Below are positions 1-10,047 of a stretch of DNA of 64,000 nt, one piece after another (the stretch's first letter is position 1; each line of letters starts with the position of its first letter). The notes below the pieces were generated by a model. The model was not told the DNA's origin and did not search any database. It saw nothing but the letters and a program-made list of their open reading frames with translations. The translations under genes were made by a program, and so were the position numbers. This DNA is from Pseudomonas mohnii (GTDB lineage: Bacteria; Pseudomonadota; Gammaproteobacteria; Pseudomonadales; Pseudomonadaceae): contig NZ_FNRV01000001.1 of the NCBI RefSeq assembly GCF_900105115.1, forward strand, positions 1,178,001 to 1,242,000. Reading direction: 5' to 3'.

Positions 1-59
1 TCCTTCGACTTGCCTGGATCAGCCTGGTTTTGATCCGTCGAGACACCTCAGCCGAACAC

Positions 60-1034
60 TCAGCGTATGAGGGACTTGCGATACGCGCGAGGTGTCATAC
101 CAAAAGCCTCCTTGAAACTGCGACTGAAGTGGGAGCTGCTGCTGAACCCCACGCTAAATGCAATTTCAGTGATGGAACGATTGAACTGCGAGACGTCCAG
201 CATTTGCTCGGCACAGCGACTCAGCCTTCTCTGCCAGACATAATCGCTGAAGGTGCACCCAAAGCAGTTCTGAAAATGGCGATGCAGCGATCGTGATGAC
301 CAATTCAAGTTACGCGCGATGACTTCCGCATTCAGACTTGGATCATGCAAATTCTCCTCGATACACCCCTGGATCATGGCAATGAGAGAAGGCTTGGTTT
401 TTTCTTCCTCTTCACCGGAACAGGACTGCTCGATGGCACTTTCCAACACACCAAGAAGTGCGTCCCCGACAGATCTGGAGGCCCTGTAGGAAAGGCTTGA
501 ATACTGCGCCAGTGCATCGTGCAGCATGCTGCGCAGCATCCTGGGTAGTCCTACTTCGGTCTGAAGGTGGTACAGACGCCCGCTGCCGCCAAGGCTGAAC
601 CGCTGGCCTGCCAAAGGAATGATGATTTGCTCGCACCCCTTTGAACTGGTCACCTCCAGCGATTGATTCACGTCGATAAGCGCGAATTGGTTGGGCACCA
701 GCATCAGGGTGTTCCCGCCTTGCTCGAAATGGCTGACGCCGCCCTCCTGAAGCACGAGCGTCCAGTTGGTTCCTTCATGAGCCTGCGCGGCACGGAACTT
801 CCTGCGATACCGATGCGGACTCGCCATCATTCGACAAATGTGGAGATCACCCAGGTCACCGAACTCCAGTCGCCCTCTGAACCCCCTTGGACTGTAGGGT
901 TCGACAGAGCTCTCCTCGTTCTGCCTGACCACTGCGGACGTCTGGCCTGCGTACAGGCTTATACATTGGGCCCACTGAGCCATGCGCTCTCCCGCCGGGA
1001 GCTGCTCAGTTGACAGGATCGATAGTTGATTCAT
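60..1034 (-). CDS. AraC-family transcriptional regulator
   Basis: 324 residues. The C-terminal ~100 residues carry two helix-turn-helix units of the AraC/XylS type: 'VIARNLNWSSRSLHRHF' and then 'ITEIAFSVGFSSSSHFSRSFKEAFGMTPRAYRK', the classic second-helix signature. The N-terminal ~200 residues resemble the AraC-binding-like sensor of regulators such as XylS and FeaR. It lies 116 bp downstream of a Phenol_MetA-type porin on the same strand, so control of aromatic-compound uptake or breakdown is a reasonable inference. The start at 1034 follows a GAGGG stretch. The ligand cannot be told from sequence. Confidence 0.85.
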   Translation of the reverse strand: MNQLSILSTEQLPAGERMAQWAQCISLYAGQTSAVVRQNEESSVEPYSPRGFRGRLEFGDLGDLHICRMMASPHRYRRKFRAAQAHEGTNWTLVLQEGGVSHFEQGGNTLMLVPNQFALIDVNQSLEVTSSKGCEQIIIPLAGQRFSLGGSGRLYHLQTEVGLPRMLRSMLHDALAQYSSLSYRASRSVGDALLGVLESAIEQSCSGEEEEKTKPSLIAMIQGCIEENLHDPSLNAEVIARNLNWSSRSLHRHFQNCFGCTFSDYVWQRRLSRCAEQMLDVSQFNRSITEIAFSVGFSSSSHFSRSFKEAFGMTPRAYRKSLIR

Positions 1035-1150
1035 GGGAGGGCCCTCTTCTGCTCATCGTTCAATGGTAGAGGTGGCACGGCGCACCGGACACGAGTATGT
1101 CCGAAGCGCGCGAGCCAGCCTACACCACTGATCGACTGGTTCGGATAATG

Positions 1151-2143
1151 TCAGAAGGCGTGGGCCAACCGAACCTGCACGACGTAATCGTTGCGCGCGC
1201 GATTTTCCACTTGAGACTCGCGGTAAGTATTCAACCAGAACCCGTCCGACTTGTTGATGGCCCAAAACAGGCCCGGACCGATCCCCAGCACCTTCTCACG
1301 CGAATCCTCCAGACGGTGGCCGTTCGCTCGATCATCGGTCACCTGCTTGAAGTAATAGCCATTGAGTCCCAAATGCAGCCCTGGAGCGACTTCGTACGAG
1401 GTGGTGAAGTTGGCCCAGGCAGCCTGGCCGGCCTGGACGTCTCGCAAGGACTGACCGTTGAAGAACTGAGGCGTGCTACTGGCAGGGTCGTCGTTCTTGA
1501 AGTTGTACAGATACTGAAGACGCCAGCTCACCTCGAACCCCGGAGAGGGGAGCCAGGTCGCGGCCCAGTAAGGGTTCAGTGAGAAATGGTTTGCACCTTG
1601 GTTGATGTCTTTGTGAGGGTCGTACTTGCCCACGGGAACGATGACGTCAAATGCAAAACGCTGGGAGAAGACAGGTCTGCCCTGCGCGTTGAAGACAGGG
1701 TCGAACTGAATCTGCGGGCCGGTAGTGAGATCACCCAGACCCGTCGCGTTGTCAGCCAGCGCAGGACCGGCAGCACCGAAGGAGGCATCTACCGTCGTCA
1801 GCGGAATAATCGCATTCCAGCCAAGGTGAGCGCCCATACCGATCGTGGATGGCGAGATGTAACTGATCTGATTCAGCAGGACCGTGGCCTCGATGCTGGG
1901 ATCGTCAAAGACAGCCACATCCTTACCCTGATTATTACGAATCGACGTCGCCCGACTTTGTCGCAGGTATACAAGATGAGTCCAGCCAGGCGGCCCGGCA
2001 AACCCGTCGAAGAAACTGGTGACCCCGAGGTTGATTCCGGATGGCTGACTGACGGAAGGTGGCGGAGCTTCTGCGGCATTAGCAGTGGAAGCAGCGATCA
2101 TCACACCCAGTGACAACCAGGCACGCTGTGTAAGAGATTTCAT
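1151..2143 (-). CDS. Phenol_MetA_deg (SphA-type) outer-membrane protein
   Basis: 330 residues with an N-terminal signal peptide ending near 'ASTANAAEA', followed by alternating beta-strand sequence and a C-terminal aromatic residue ('RLAHAF'), as in outer-membrane barrels. The motifs 'ATGLGDLTTGPQ', 'FDVIVPVGKYD' and 'NHFSLNPYWAATW' are hallmarks of the Phenol_MetA_deg family, whose members sit in operons for hydrophobic aromatic compounds and probably form uptake channels. It precedes an AraC regulator on the same strand. A second intact member lies at 6729-7664, and a decayed fragment of a third lies immediately upstream on the opposite strand. The substrate is unknown. Confidence 0.85.
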   Translation of the reverse strand: MKSLTQRAWLSLGVMIAASTANAAEAPPPSVSQPSGINLGVTSFFDGFAGPPGWTHLVYLRQSRATSIRNNQGKDVAVFDDPSIEATVLLNQISYISPSTIGMGAHLGWNAIIPLTTVDASFGAAGPALADNATGLGDLTTGPQIQFDPVFNAQGRPVFSQRFAFDVIVPVGKYDPHKDINQGANHFSLNPYWAATWLPSPGFEVSWRLQYLYNFKNDDPASSTPQFFNGQSLRDVQAGQAAWANFTTSYEVAPGLHLGLNGYYFKQVTDDRANGHRLEDSREKVLGIGPGLFWAINKSDGFWLNTYRESQVENRARNDYVVQVRLAHAF

Positions 2144-2318
2144 TGTCGGCTCTCATTTTTTGTTTTTGTACGCGGCCGAAAGGCCGTGCCGCCAATCTAG
2201 TTTTGAGCCGAGTGCGTGACTTCCCCTCACCTGCCAATAGTTGCTCAAGAGCGCCAGAGTATCCGGACAGGCCTTATCCCTCGTTCGATAAGCGCCCTGT
2301 CGGCCTCATACGCCCAAA

Positions 2319-2468
2319 CAATGGCACTCCCAGACAAGAGTGGCCGATACGCGCAAGACCACCGTCGTCATCGTGCCGATCGTGTCACTGGAGGGCGACT
2401 TCGGCGATGCAGGGGCGGATCTGAAGGACAATGGCTACGGACTGGGTGACAGCGTCACCGGTGCGTGA
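2319..2468 (+). pseudogene. Remnant of a Phenol_MetA_deg porin
   Basis: In the plus-strand frame read from 2319 to a TGA at 2466, the peptide 'VVIVPIVSLEGDFGDAG' followed by 'ADLKDNGYGLGDSVTGA' lines up residue by residue with the 'IIPLTTVDASFGAAG...ADNATGLGDLTTGP' block of the neighbouring intact porin. There is no start or signal peptide upstream and no barrel sequence downstream, so only about 45 residues of the family core survive. The rest of the 578-bp gap at 2144-2721 shows nothing I can assign. Confidence 0.55.
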
Positions 2469-2721
2469 CACTCAAGCTGGCGAAACTGCAGGGGCCAACT
2501 CACGGCGCACCGACCATGATCCGGCGCACGAGGGTTCAATACTGTCTGAGCGCGCGCGACTGCCGTCGAGCGTCACGGACCTCGACGGCAACTGGCGAAA
2601 ACCGGGCGGAACGGTGCGCTAGCGCTCACCCAAGGTACGCCTCAATCAGGGTATCGGACCTGAAACCCACGTTTGGTCGTCGCCTTCGGGTGGCGGGTGT
2701 CAGGCTACGCAGCGAAGGTAT

Positions 2722-3897
2722 TCATTTTTCCAGCTCGGTGAGTACGCCGACCACCAGGTGCAGGCTTTTACCCGCACTTTCAGTGCGTCGCACGTTTTCC
2801 TGATTGCTCGCAGAAATCACCACCAATTCGCTGAGGTTGCGTGAAATATCTTCGGTGACCAGCGTCTGTTCTTCGGCCGCAACGGCGATCTGCTGGTTCA
2901 TATCACAGATGGTCTGCACCGCGTCGGTTACGCCGCCCAGAATCTTGCCGGCAAGCTGGACCTGATCAATGCCGCTCTCGATGCTGCGCTTCCCACTCTC
3001 GATGGCTTGTACCGCACTTTCTGCGCCCTTTTGCACGGTGGCGATGATGGTGTTGATTTCAGCCGTGGACTGGGCAGTACGTTGTGCCAGGTTGCGTACT
3101 TCATCGGCCACGACGGCAAAGCCTCGCCCCTGCTCGCCGGCCCTGGCAGCTTCAATGGCGGCGTTCAGCGCCAGCAGGTTGGTCTGTTCTGCAATGCTGT
3201 GGATGACCGCCAGCACCTCACCGATTCGCCCACTGTCATCTGCCAGGCGATGGATGACTTTAGCCGTGTTGGTGATTTCATCGCGGATGTCGTTGATGCC
3301 GTTGACCATGCCTACCATGGCTTTTTCGCCTTGCTGGGTCGCGTTTTCGGCATCGTCGGCGGCGCGTGCAGCCCGCGTGGCATGGCTTGCAACTTCTTGC
3401 GCGGTGCTGGCCATTTCTTCCATCGCAGTAGCGACCTGATCCAGGCGCAGACTCTGGTCTTGTATGCCTTGACCCAATTCGATTGCGATCGAATTCAGCT
3501 CACCACTGGCCGCATCCAGCTGGCGGGTACTTTGTTCCAGGCGCATGGAAGTTTCCAGGCGCACATCACGCAAAGTATCCGCGGCCCATTGCAGGCAACC
3601 CGCCTGGTCTATCCGGGCATTGTTTGCCCGTTCAGCGCCATGGCTTCTATCCAACAGCTCAATGCATTCGAGCAAATGGCCCAGTGGCGCGAATAACACA
3701 CGGTTGAACAACCTCAGAGCCAGTAACCACGCCAGCCCACCAACGGCCAGAAGTGCCAGGACTCCCGTGAACCATGTCGGTTCAGACAGGACGTTAGTGA
3801 AAAAGTAGACACAGAGCGGCACCGATAGCATGACCAACAACAGGCTGGCCCCTATCGACGTCAGCACCTGTGTGCGTATCGAACGCTTGAACAACAT
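2722..3897 (-). CDS. Methyl-accepting chemotaxis protein
   Basis: 391 residues from the ATG at 3897, which has AGGA about nine bases upstream; a longer reading would run into tatA. Two close transmembrane segments near residues 10-70 ('[23 protein letters not shown]' region, then '[20 protein letters not shown]') leave almost no periplasmic loop. A HAMP-like linker follows, then a full MCP signalling domain with the conserved hairpin '[34 protein letters not shown]'-type core. With no periplasmic or PAS sensor, it may sense membrane or cytoplasmic energy state or act through a partner. It sits downstream of pobA and tatA, hinting at chemotaxis linked to aromatic catabolism. Confidence 0.85.
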   Translation of the reverse strand: MLFKRSIRTQVLTSIGASLLLVMLSVPLCVYFFTNVLSEPTWFTGVLALLAVGGLAWLLALRLFNRVLFAPLGHLLECIELLDRSHGAERANNARIDQAGCLQWAADTLRDVRLETSMRLEQSTRQLDAASGELNSIAIELGQGIQDQSLRLDQVATAMEEMASTAQEVASHATRAARAADDAENATQQGEKAMVGMVNGINDIRDEITNTAKVIHRLADDSGRIGEVLAVIHSIAEQTNLLALNAAIEAARAGEQGRGFAVVADEVRNLAQRTAQSTAEINTIIATVQKGAESAVQAIESGKRSIESGIDQVQLAGKILGGVTDAVQTICDMNQQIAVAAEEQTLVTEDISRNLSELVVISASNQENVRRTESAGKSLHLVVGVLTELEK

Positions 3898-3940
3898 GAA
3901 CGCGGTCCTCGGTAAACGAAGGGTGTAAATCGAGAAGCGA

Positions 3941-4177
3941 TTAATGGCCCAATGGTGCCTGTTCACTTTGTGTCAGCGGAGTTTGTGCGGTATCGCTCTG
4001 CACCCGCGCCGACGTTGCAACCTGAGGCTGCGCCTCGTCGTCGCTGCTCACCGAGCGGCGAAAACCCTTGATCGTCTCGCCCAAGTCGGATCCCAGGCTC
4101 TTCAGGCGTTTACCACCGAACAGCACCGCCACTACGAGCAAGAGCACCAGCCAGTGTTTCCAGTCGAACAGGCCCAT
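3941..4177 (-). CDS. tatA: Orphan TatA/TatE-type twin-arginine translocase subunit
   Basis: 78 residues. The N-terminal '[21 protein letters not shown]' is the single TatA membrane helix, followed by the amphipathic '[21 protein letters not shown]' and a polar tail. The ATG at 4177 is preferred because GGAGG lies five bases upstream; a GTG at 4183 overlaps that Shine-Dalgarno. No tatB or tatC is nearby, so this is a stand-alone paralogue just downstream of pobA. The pch operon 8 kb away encodes a protein (PchX) with a twin-arginine leader, so a dedicated export role is conceivable but unproven. Confidence 0.85.
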   Translation of the reverse strand: MGLFDWKHWLVLLLVVAVLFGGKRLKSLGSDLGETIKGFRRSVSSDDEAQPQVATSARVQSDTAQTPLTQSEQAPLGH

Positions 4178-4238
4178 GACCACCTCCGTATTTATTATTC
4201 AAAGCCCACCACTTGACGGTGGGCACGGTAGAAACGGA

Positions 4239-5628
<1,390 letters not shown>

Positions 5629-6519
5629 ATGAAAACAGGTCTCACTAACATCCCTGTATTTAAGTTGTACGGAGAAAGCCAGACGTGGCCAACGTCTGAC
5701 TTGCTGCACTGTGAGTCCATTCCCAAACGTAGCAGCCTGCATCATTGGGAGATCAAGCCACACCGCCATGCCGACCTGTTTCAGCTGCTATATGTCCAGC
5801 GCGGTCAGGCTGTGGTCGAGATCGAGGGCAAGCGCAGTGATGTGCTGGAAGCGGCCATTCAGGTCGTCCCGCCCATGACGGTGCATGGCTTTCATTTCTC
5901 AGAAAACGTCGAAGGCTACGTCCTGACCCTGAGTGCTCCCCTGGTCGCCCGGCTGGAGGCACAAATGGGCGCCCCCCTGACTGTTTTAGCCTCAACGGGT
6001 TGTTACCCGGTCGGACGCGAGCGCCGCTATCTGACGCCCCTGTTCACCGCACTCCACCACGAATACCTGAACAGCGCGCCGTCCCGAGACCTGCAACTGC
6101 ATTCGTTGGTCAGCGTACTGATGGTCTGGATCAGTCGACAACGACAAATGAAGACCTCACCAGGCAACCTTGGCGAACGCAATCAGCACATGCTTGGCCA
6201 CTTCATCAAGTTGATAGAGCAGCATTACCGCGAGCACCTTAGCGTCGATACCTTTGCTCATCGCATCGGGCTCTCCAATGTGCATCTCAATACCTTGTGC
6301 CGGGAACTGACAGGGCAAACGGCGCTGCAAATGATTCACCAGCGTGTGATGCTGGAAGCCAAACGAAGCTTGATTTATACAAACATGAGTATCAGCCATC
6401 TGTCCGATCATCTCGGCTTCAGCGACCCCACCTACTTCTCGCGTTTTTTTCGCCGCCTCAGTGGCCAGACTCCGAATGCCTTCCGCCATGCGGCCAGGCA
6501 TGGCGACAGCGAGACCTGA
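5629..6519 (+). CDS. pobR: AraC-family activator of pobA (PobR type)
   Basis: 296 residues. The N-terminal cupin-like sensor contains 'HHWEIKPHRHADLFQLLYVQRGQA', and the C-terminal AraC double HTH contains 'IGLSNVHLNTLCRELTG' and 'ISHLSDHLGFSDPTYFSRFFRRLSGQTPNAFR'. Its place divergent from pobA and its AraC/XylS type match the Pseudomonas PobR/PobC activators that respond to 4-hydroxybenzoate (Acinetobacter uses an IclR-type PobR instead). The gene name rests on this context. Confidence 0.85.
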   Translation: MKTGLTNIPVFKLYGESQTWPTSDLLHCESIPKRSSLHHWEIKPHRHADLFQLLYVQRGQAVVEIEGKRSDVLEAAIQVVPPMTVHGFHFSENVEGYVLTLSAPLVARLEAQMGAPLTVLASTGCYPVGRERRYLTPLFTALHHEYLNSAPSRDLQLHSLVSVLMVWISRQRQMKTSPGNLGERNQHMLGHFIKLIEQHYREHLSVDTFAHRIGLSNVHLNTLCRELTGQTALQMIHQRVMLEAKRSLIYTNMSISHLSDHLGFSDPTYFSRFFRRLSGQTPNAFRHAARHGDSET

Positions 6520-6610
6520 ACATTCGAACTTTCCGCGGCCAGCCGAATTCTCTTAACAAAAACCGCCGAGCGCGTCGGAAGAAGAGATTTCAATTGCCCC
6601 AATTAATTCG

Positions 6611-6623
6611 CAAACCATTGATT
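6611..6623 (-). promoter_or_regulatory. Candidate IHF site upstream of porin sigma54 promoter
   Basis: CAAACCATTGATT read on the minus strand is AATCAATGGTTTG, a full match to the IHF consensus WATCAANNNNTTR. It lies about 28 bp upstream of the -24 element at 6651. IHF bends DNA so that an enhancer-bound activator can reach sigma54 polymerase. The same arrangement occurs before pchA. Confidence 0.5.
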
Positions 6624-6650
6624 TTAAACTAAATAATTAATAATCGGAGT

Positions 6651-6665
6651 TGGCACGATAGTTGA
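6651..6665 (+). promoter_or_regulatory. Candidate sigma54 promoter for the 6729 porin
   Basis: TGGCACG-ATAG-TTGA gives the -24 GG and the -12 TTG with the required ten bases between the two conserved dinucleotides. The -12 dinucleotide is GA instead of GC, so the match is imperfect. The 16-base block from 6650 (TTGGCACGATAGTTGA) repeats almost exactly upstream of pchA (9877-9892), with only the last base differing. Confidence 0.6.
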
Positions 6666-6728
6666 GAAGCGACCTTGCGGGAATTCATATCCCGCATCGT
6701 TCACAACAATAAAAAGGCTGGACTTCTC

Positions 6729-7664
6729 ATGCGTCAAACACTCACTCACTGCACTTCCCTTGCCTTCGGCGCTGGCCTGCTCCTGGCCGGCAGCACATCA
6801 CTGGTTCAGGCTACCGAAGGCGGTGTCTCCTCCTGGCCAATGGGTATCGAAATCTACGGCATGGGGGTTCTGCCGCCACCGGGTACCTACGGGCAGTTGT
6901 TCGTCGGCAACTATATGGCCGACACCTTGCGCGATAACGCGGGCGACAAAGTGGCCGACATCGACCTGCGCGTCACGACGCTCGTGCCACGGTTTGTCTG
7001 GGTCACCGAGCAGCAAGTACTCGGTGGCAACCTCGGCTTCCACGCACTGCTACCGCTCAATGACATTCGGCTGAACATCAAGGACGGCCCGCACGAACAC
7101 AAGCGCGGCCTGGGCGACGCTCACCTGGGTCCGGTGATCGGGTTCCACCACAGCGACAAGTTCCACACCGCCATGGGTGTCGACTTCGTGGTGCCTACCG
7201 GCGGCGAGTATGACAAGAACGACTTGGTCAACCTCGGCACTAACTACTACACCGTACAAGCGGTATATGCCATGACCTACATGGACCCGGCGGGTTTCAA
7301 CGCTGATATGCGCCTGATGTACGATTACAACTTCGAAAACCAGGACACCCACTACCAGTCCGGCCGCGAGCTTCATGCCGACTACACCCTTGGTTGGGGC
7401 CTGGGCAATGGCTGGGTACTGGGCATCGGTGGCCACGCCTACAAACAAGTGAGCGATGACCAGTGCAGCGCCGCTCATTGCGCCGCCGCAGCGGCTGTCG
7501 AGGCCGCTGACGGCAACCGCGGCAGCTCCTTCTCCGTCGGCCCGGCCGTTCAATACGCGAGCAAGGATGGCTGGTTTCTCAGCGCCAAATGGCAAGATGA
7601 ATCCGGCGTACGCAACCGTGCCGATGGCCAGACCTACTGGCTGAAGTTCACGATCCCGCTCTGA
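6729..7664 (+). CDS. Phenol_MetA_deg (SphA-type) outer-membrane protein
   Basis: 311 residues from the ATG at 6729, which gives a clean signal peptide ('LAFGAGLLLAGSTSLVQA'). An upstream ATG at 6675 would put extra polar sequence before the signal. Family motifs: 'LGGNLGFHALLPLND', 'RGLGDAHLGPVIGFH', 'VDFVVPTGGEYDKNDLVN' and the barrel end 'YWLKFTIPL'. It is likely an outer-membrane channel for the aromatic substrate of the pch operon, since both share the same promoter architecture. An Ala-rich insertion with two cysteines ('CSAAHC') near residue 250 is unusual for the family. Confidence 0.87.
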   Translation: MRQTLTHCTSLAFGAGLLLAGSTSLVQATEGGVSSWPMGIEIYGMGVLPPPGTYGQLFVGNYMADTLRDNAGDKVADIDLRVTTLVPRFVWVTEQQVLGGNLGFHALLPLNDIRLNIKDGPHEHKRGLGDAHLGPVIGFHHSDKFHTAMGVDFVVPTGGEYDKNDLVNLGTNYYTVQAVYAMTYMDPAGFNADMRLMYDYNFENQDTHYQSGRELHADYTLGWGLGNGWVLGIGGHAYKQVSDDQCSAAHCAAAAAVEAADGNRGSSFSVGPAVQYASKDGWFLSAKWQDESGVRNRADGQTYWLKFTIPL

Positions 7665-7687
7665 GCCTGACCCGACGCCAGCCATGA

Positions 7688-7721
7688 CAACGCCCCATGA
7701 CCATCAGATCAGGGGGCGTTG
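7688..7721. terminator. Convergent hairpin between porin and regulator
   Basis: CAACGCCCC (7688-7696) and GGGGCGTTG (7713-7721) are perfect nine-base arms around a 16-base loop, between the convergent porin and sigma54-activator genes. The T tract is absent, so termination may be weak or bidirectional. Confidence 0.5.
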
Positions 7722-7746
7722 CATGGCCCGCTTGCCGGTTTCGGCC

Positions 7747-9594
7747 CTAGCTTCCCTTGAGGCGATAGCTGACCTGCGCGCGACTCATGCCGAGCATTTG
7801 CGCCGCCGCGGTGATGTTCCCCCCCGAGCGCTCGAGCGCCAGGCGCACCAGGCGCAGCTCGATTTCTTCCAGGGACATATTCAACACCCGTTGGCGTCCG
7901 GAGACGAAGGCCTGCAAACTCTCCAGAACGGGCTCGCGAAGCGCTTCTGCCCCGCCCTCTCCTTCGATGGATTGCGCGGGTGCCGGCACTTCATTACCCG
8001 CCTCATCGCGTTGCTGCACGGCAGACAAGCGCCCTTGAGGGGTCAGGCCGATGGCCGTCGCCATCAACGGCGCTCCAGCCTCGGCCAGATGCACCATGTC
8101 GATCACCTCACCGTCACTGGCGGCAATCACACCGCGTTCGATCAGGTTCTGCAGCTCACGAATATTGCCGGGAAACCGATAAGTGAGCAGCGCGTTGACC
8201 AGCCGCGTGCTGAAACCCGCCAGCTGACGCCCATGGCGCAAGCTGAAATGGCGCAGAAAATAACTCATCAGCAACGGGATATCTTCGCGACGTTCCCGCA
8301 ACGGTGGCAGATGAATGGGAAAAACATTCAGTCGGTAGAACAGGTCTTCACGAAAACGCCCGGCCTCAACCTCGCGACGCAGATCCAGGTTAGTCGCCGC
8401 GATAATCCGTACGTCCACGCGGATCGGCGCCGTACCACCGACCCGCTCGATCTCACCTTCCTGCAAGGCTCGCAAAATCTTGCTCTGCGCACTGAGGCTC
8501 AAGGTCGCAATTTCGTCGAGGAACAACGTCCCACCATGGGCTCGCTCGAAACGCCCGGGCCGCGAACGCTCGGCGCCAGTGAAGCCCCCCCGCTCGACAC
8601 CGAACAATTCGGCCTCCACCAGATTCTCCGGCAGGGCCGCGCAGTTGAGCGCCACAAGCGGCATATGCTGCCGCGAACTCGATTGGTACAGCGTTCGGGC
8701 GAATAGCTCTTTTCCGACGCCTGACTCACCGATCAACAACACCGTCGCCTGCGTCGGTGCGACACGTTGCAGCAATTGGCTTGCCGCGACAAACGCAGCC
8801 GAAATGCCCACCAACGGTTTGCCGTCTACAGGCTCTTCCAGTTTGGCAACGGTGGTCTCAACGCCCGAGGTGTAAGTGCTGCGACTGAGAAAGTCACTCG
8901 GATCCAGATACGCCAGGTCAACGTCGATATCGTCCCACTGTTCGGCCGGCTTGCCGACGATGCGACAGGCTTTATGCCCCATCGAACGGCATTCCAGCTC
9001 GCGGAACACCACCAAGCGACCGAGCAGTGACGACGCATAACCACTCGCATAACCGATCTCCATCCAGCACGCCGGTTCGCCCCCCAGGCCGTAGGCGGCA
9101 ATGTGTTCGTCGTCTTCGAGCGAGTTGTGCCAGAGAAATTCGGAATAGAAGTGACCGATACCCGAGTCGATCTCGAAGCGCACCACCTCGACATTGACCA
9201 TGCCTTCGAGCATGTGCAGTCGTGGGCCGGCGCTGTACAGACTGGCGTGATCACCTTCCGGCCATTGTTCGCTGACCTGGGCGGCGTCGCGTGCTCCAGC
9301 CTGCCAACCAATGCGGGTCAACTGGCCGCGCGCCTTGTCGAACCCCAGCGCATCGATCAGTTCGCGGCGAATGGCGCCGAAGGCAGAGCCCTGCAGCAGC
9401 ATCACCCGCTGGCCACATAACCAGATGCTTCCGTCCTGGGGGGCGAAAGCCACCGTTTCAGCCAACTGCTCGGCCGAAGGCAGACCGCTGGCGCCAAACT
9501 GGCTGGCCCGGTCAACGATATAGCGCTTTTGTCTGCCGAGCATCTGCTTGAGGAATTCCTCATCGGCAGGACGGTTATTGTTATTAGGAGTCAT
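7747..9594 (-). CDS. Sigma54-dependent XylR/DmpR-type aromatic-sensing activator
   Basis: 615 residues. The N-terminal XylR_N/V4R effector region (about 20-215) has the conserved '[14 protein letters not shown]' and '[27 protein letters not shown]' segments. The AAA+ domain (about 265-500) has Walker A 'GESGVGKE' at 289-296, Walker B '[10 protein letters not shown]' and the arginine-finger region. A Fis-type HTH ends the protein ('[20 protein letters not shown]'). The sigma54-contacting loop is GGFTGA at 336-341 rather than GAFTGA. It lies between the porin and the pch operon, both with sigma54-like promoters, so it is the obvious candidate activator for p-cresol or a related phenol. Confidence 0.92.
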   Translation of the reverse strand: MTPNNNNRPADEEFLKQMLGRQKRYIVDRASQFGASGLPSAEQLAETVAFAPQDGSIWLCGQRVMLLQGSAFGAIRRELIDALGFDKARGQLTRIGWQAGARDAAQVSEQWPEGDHASLYSAGPRLHMLEGMVNVEVVRFEIDSGIGHFYSEFLWHNSLEDDEHIAAYGLGGEPACWMEIGYASGYASSLLGRLVVFRELECRSMGHKACRIVGKPAEQWDDIDVDLAYLDPSDFLSRSTYTSGVETTVAKLEEPVDGKPLVGISAAFVAASQLLQRVAPTQATVLLIGESGVGKELFARTLYQSSSRQHMPLVALNCAALPENLVEAELFGVERGGFTGAERSRPGRFERAHGGTLFLDEIATLSLSAQSKILRALQEGEIERVGGTAPIRVDVRIIAATNLDLRREVEAGRFREDLFYRLNVFPIHLPPLRERREDIPLLMSYFLRHFSLRHGRQLAGFSTRLVNALLTYRFPGNIRELQNLIERGVIAASDGEVIDMVHLAEAGAPLMATAIGLTPQGRLSAVQQRDEAGNEVPAPAQSIEGEGGAEALREPVLESLQAFVSGRQRVLNMSLEEIELRLVRLALERSGGNITAAAQMLGMSRAQVSYRLKGS

Positions 9595-9834
9595 AGGGTC
9601 AACAGGCGGCAGGGAAGTAAAGTTTCAAGTATGCCCGGACAACCCGCACGGTCAATCCGTCAGTGACTGACCACCTGCCTTGCGCCCCCACATTTGTCCG
9701 ATAACCGCACAGATAAAACCGAAAAAAAACCGGGCGTTGAGCTTTCAGCGGCCTGCAGCATCCTCTTCATAAAATTCCGCGCTGGCGACTATAACGTCGA
9801 CCCATGAACGTGCAACGGTCATCACAAATACGAC

Positions 9835-9847
9835 TAACTACTTGATT
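9835..9847 (-). promoter_or_regulatory. Candidate IHF site upstream of pchA promoter
   Basis: TAACTACTTGATT, read on the minus strand, is AATCAAGTAGTTA, a full match to WATCAANNNNTTR. It is 31 bp upstream of the sigma54-like -24 element at 9878. The remainder of the 453-bp gap at 9595-10047 probably carries the activator's enhancer sites, but I could not pick out a convincing inverted repeat. Confidence 0.5.
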
Positions 9848-9877
9848 TTATTGAGTATTTTTCATCGCGCCGAGGCT

Positions 9878-9892
9878 TGGCACGATAGTTGT
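9878..9892 (+). promoter_or_regulatory. Candidate sigma54 promoter of the pch operon
   Basis: TGGCACG-ATAG-TTGT matches the -24/-12 layout with ten bases between GG and the -12 dinucleotide, which is GT here rather than GC. It is nearly identical to the element at 6651 and sits 156 bp before the pchA start. Confidence 0.62.
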
Positions 9893-10047
9893 TATCCGCA
9901 GGTGATGAGCCAGGCCGCCTGCTCGCGTCGGCCTCATGGCTGAGCCGGAGCATCCCCGGGTTCCTGCCACGATAAACCGCAAAAGTCTTCGATCATCGGC
10001 GGCGCCCCTGATCGATGCCCTTTCGCACCAATAAGAGAGAAAACTCC

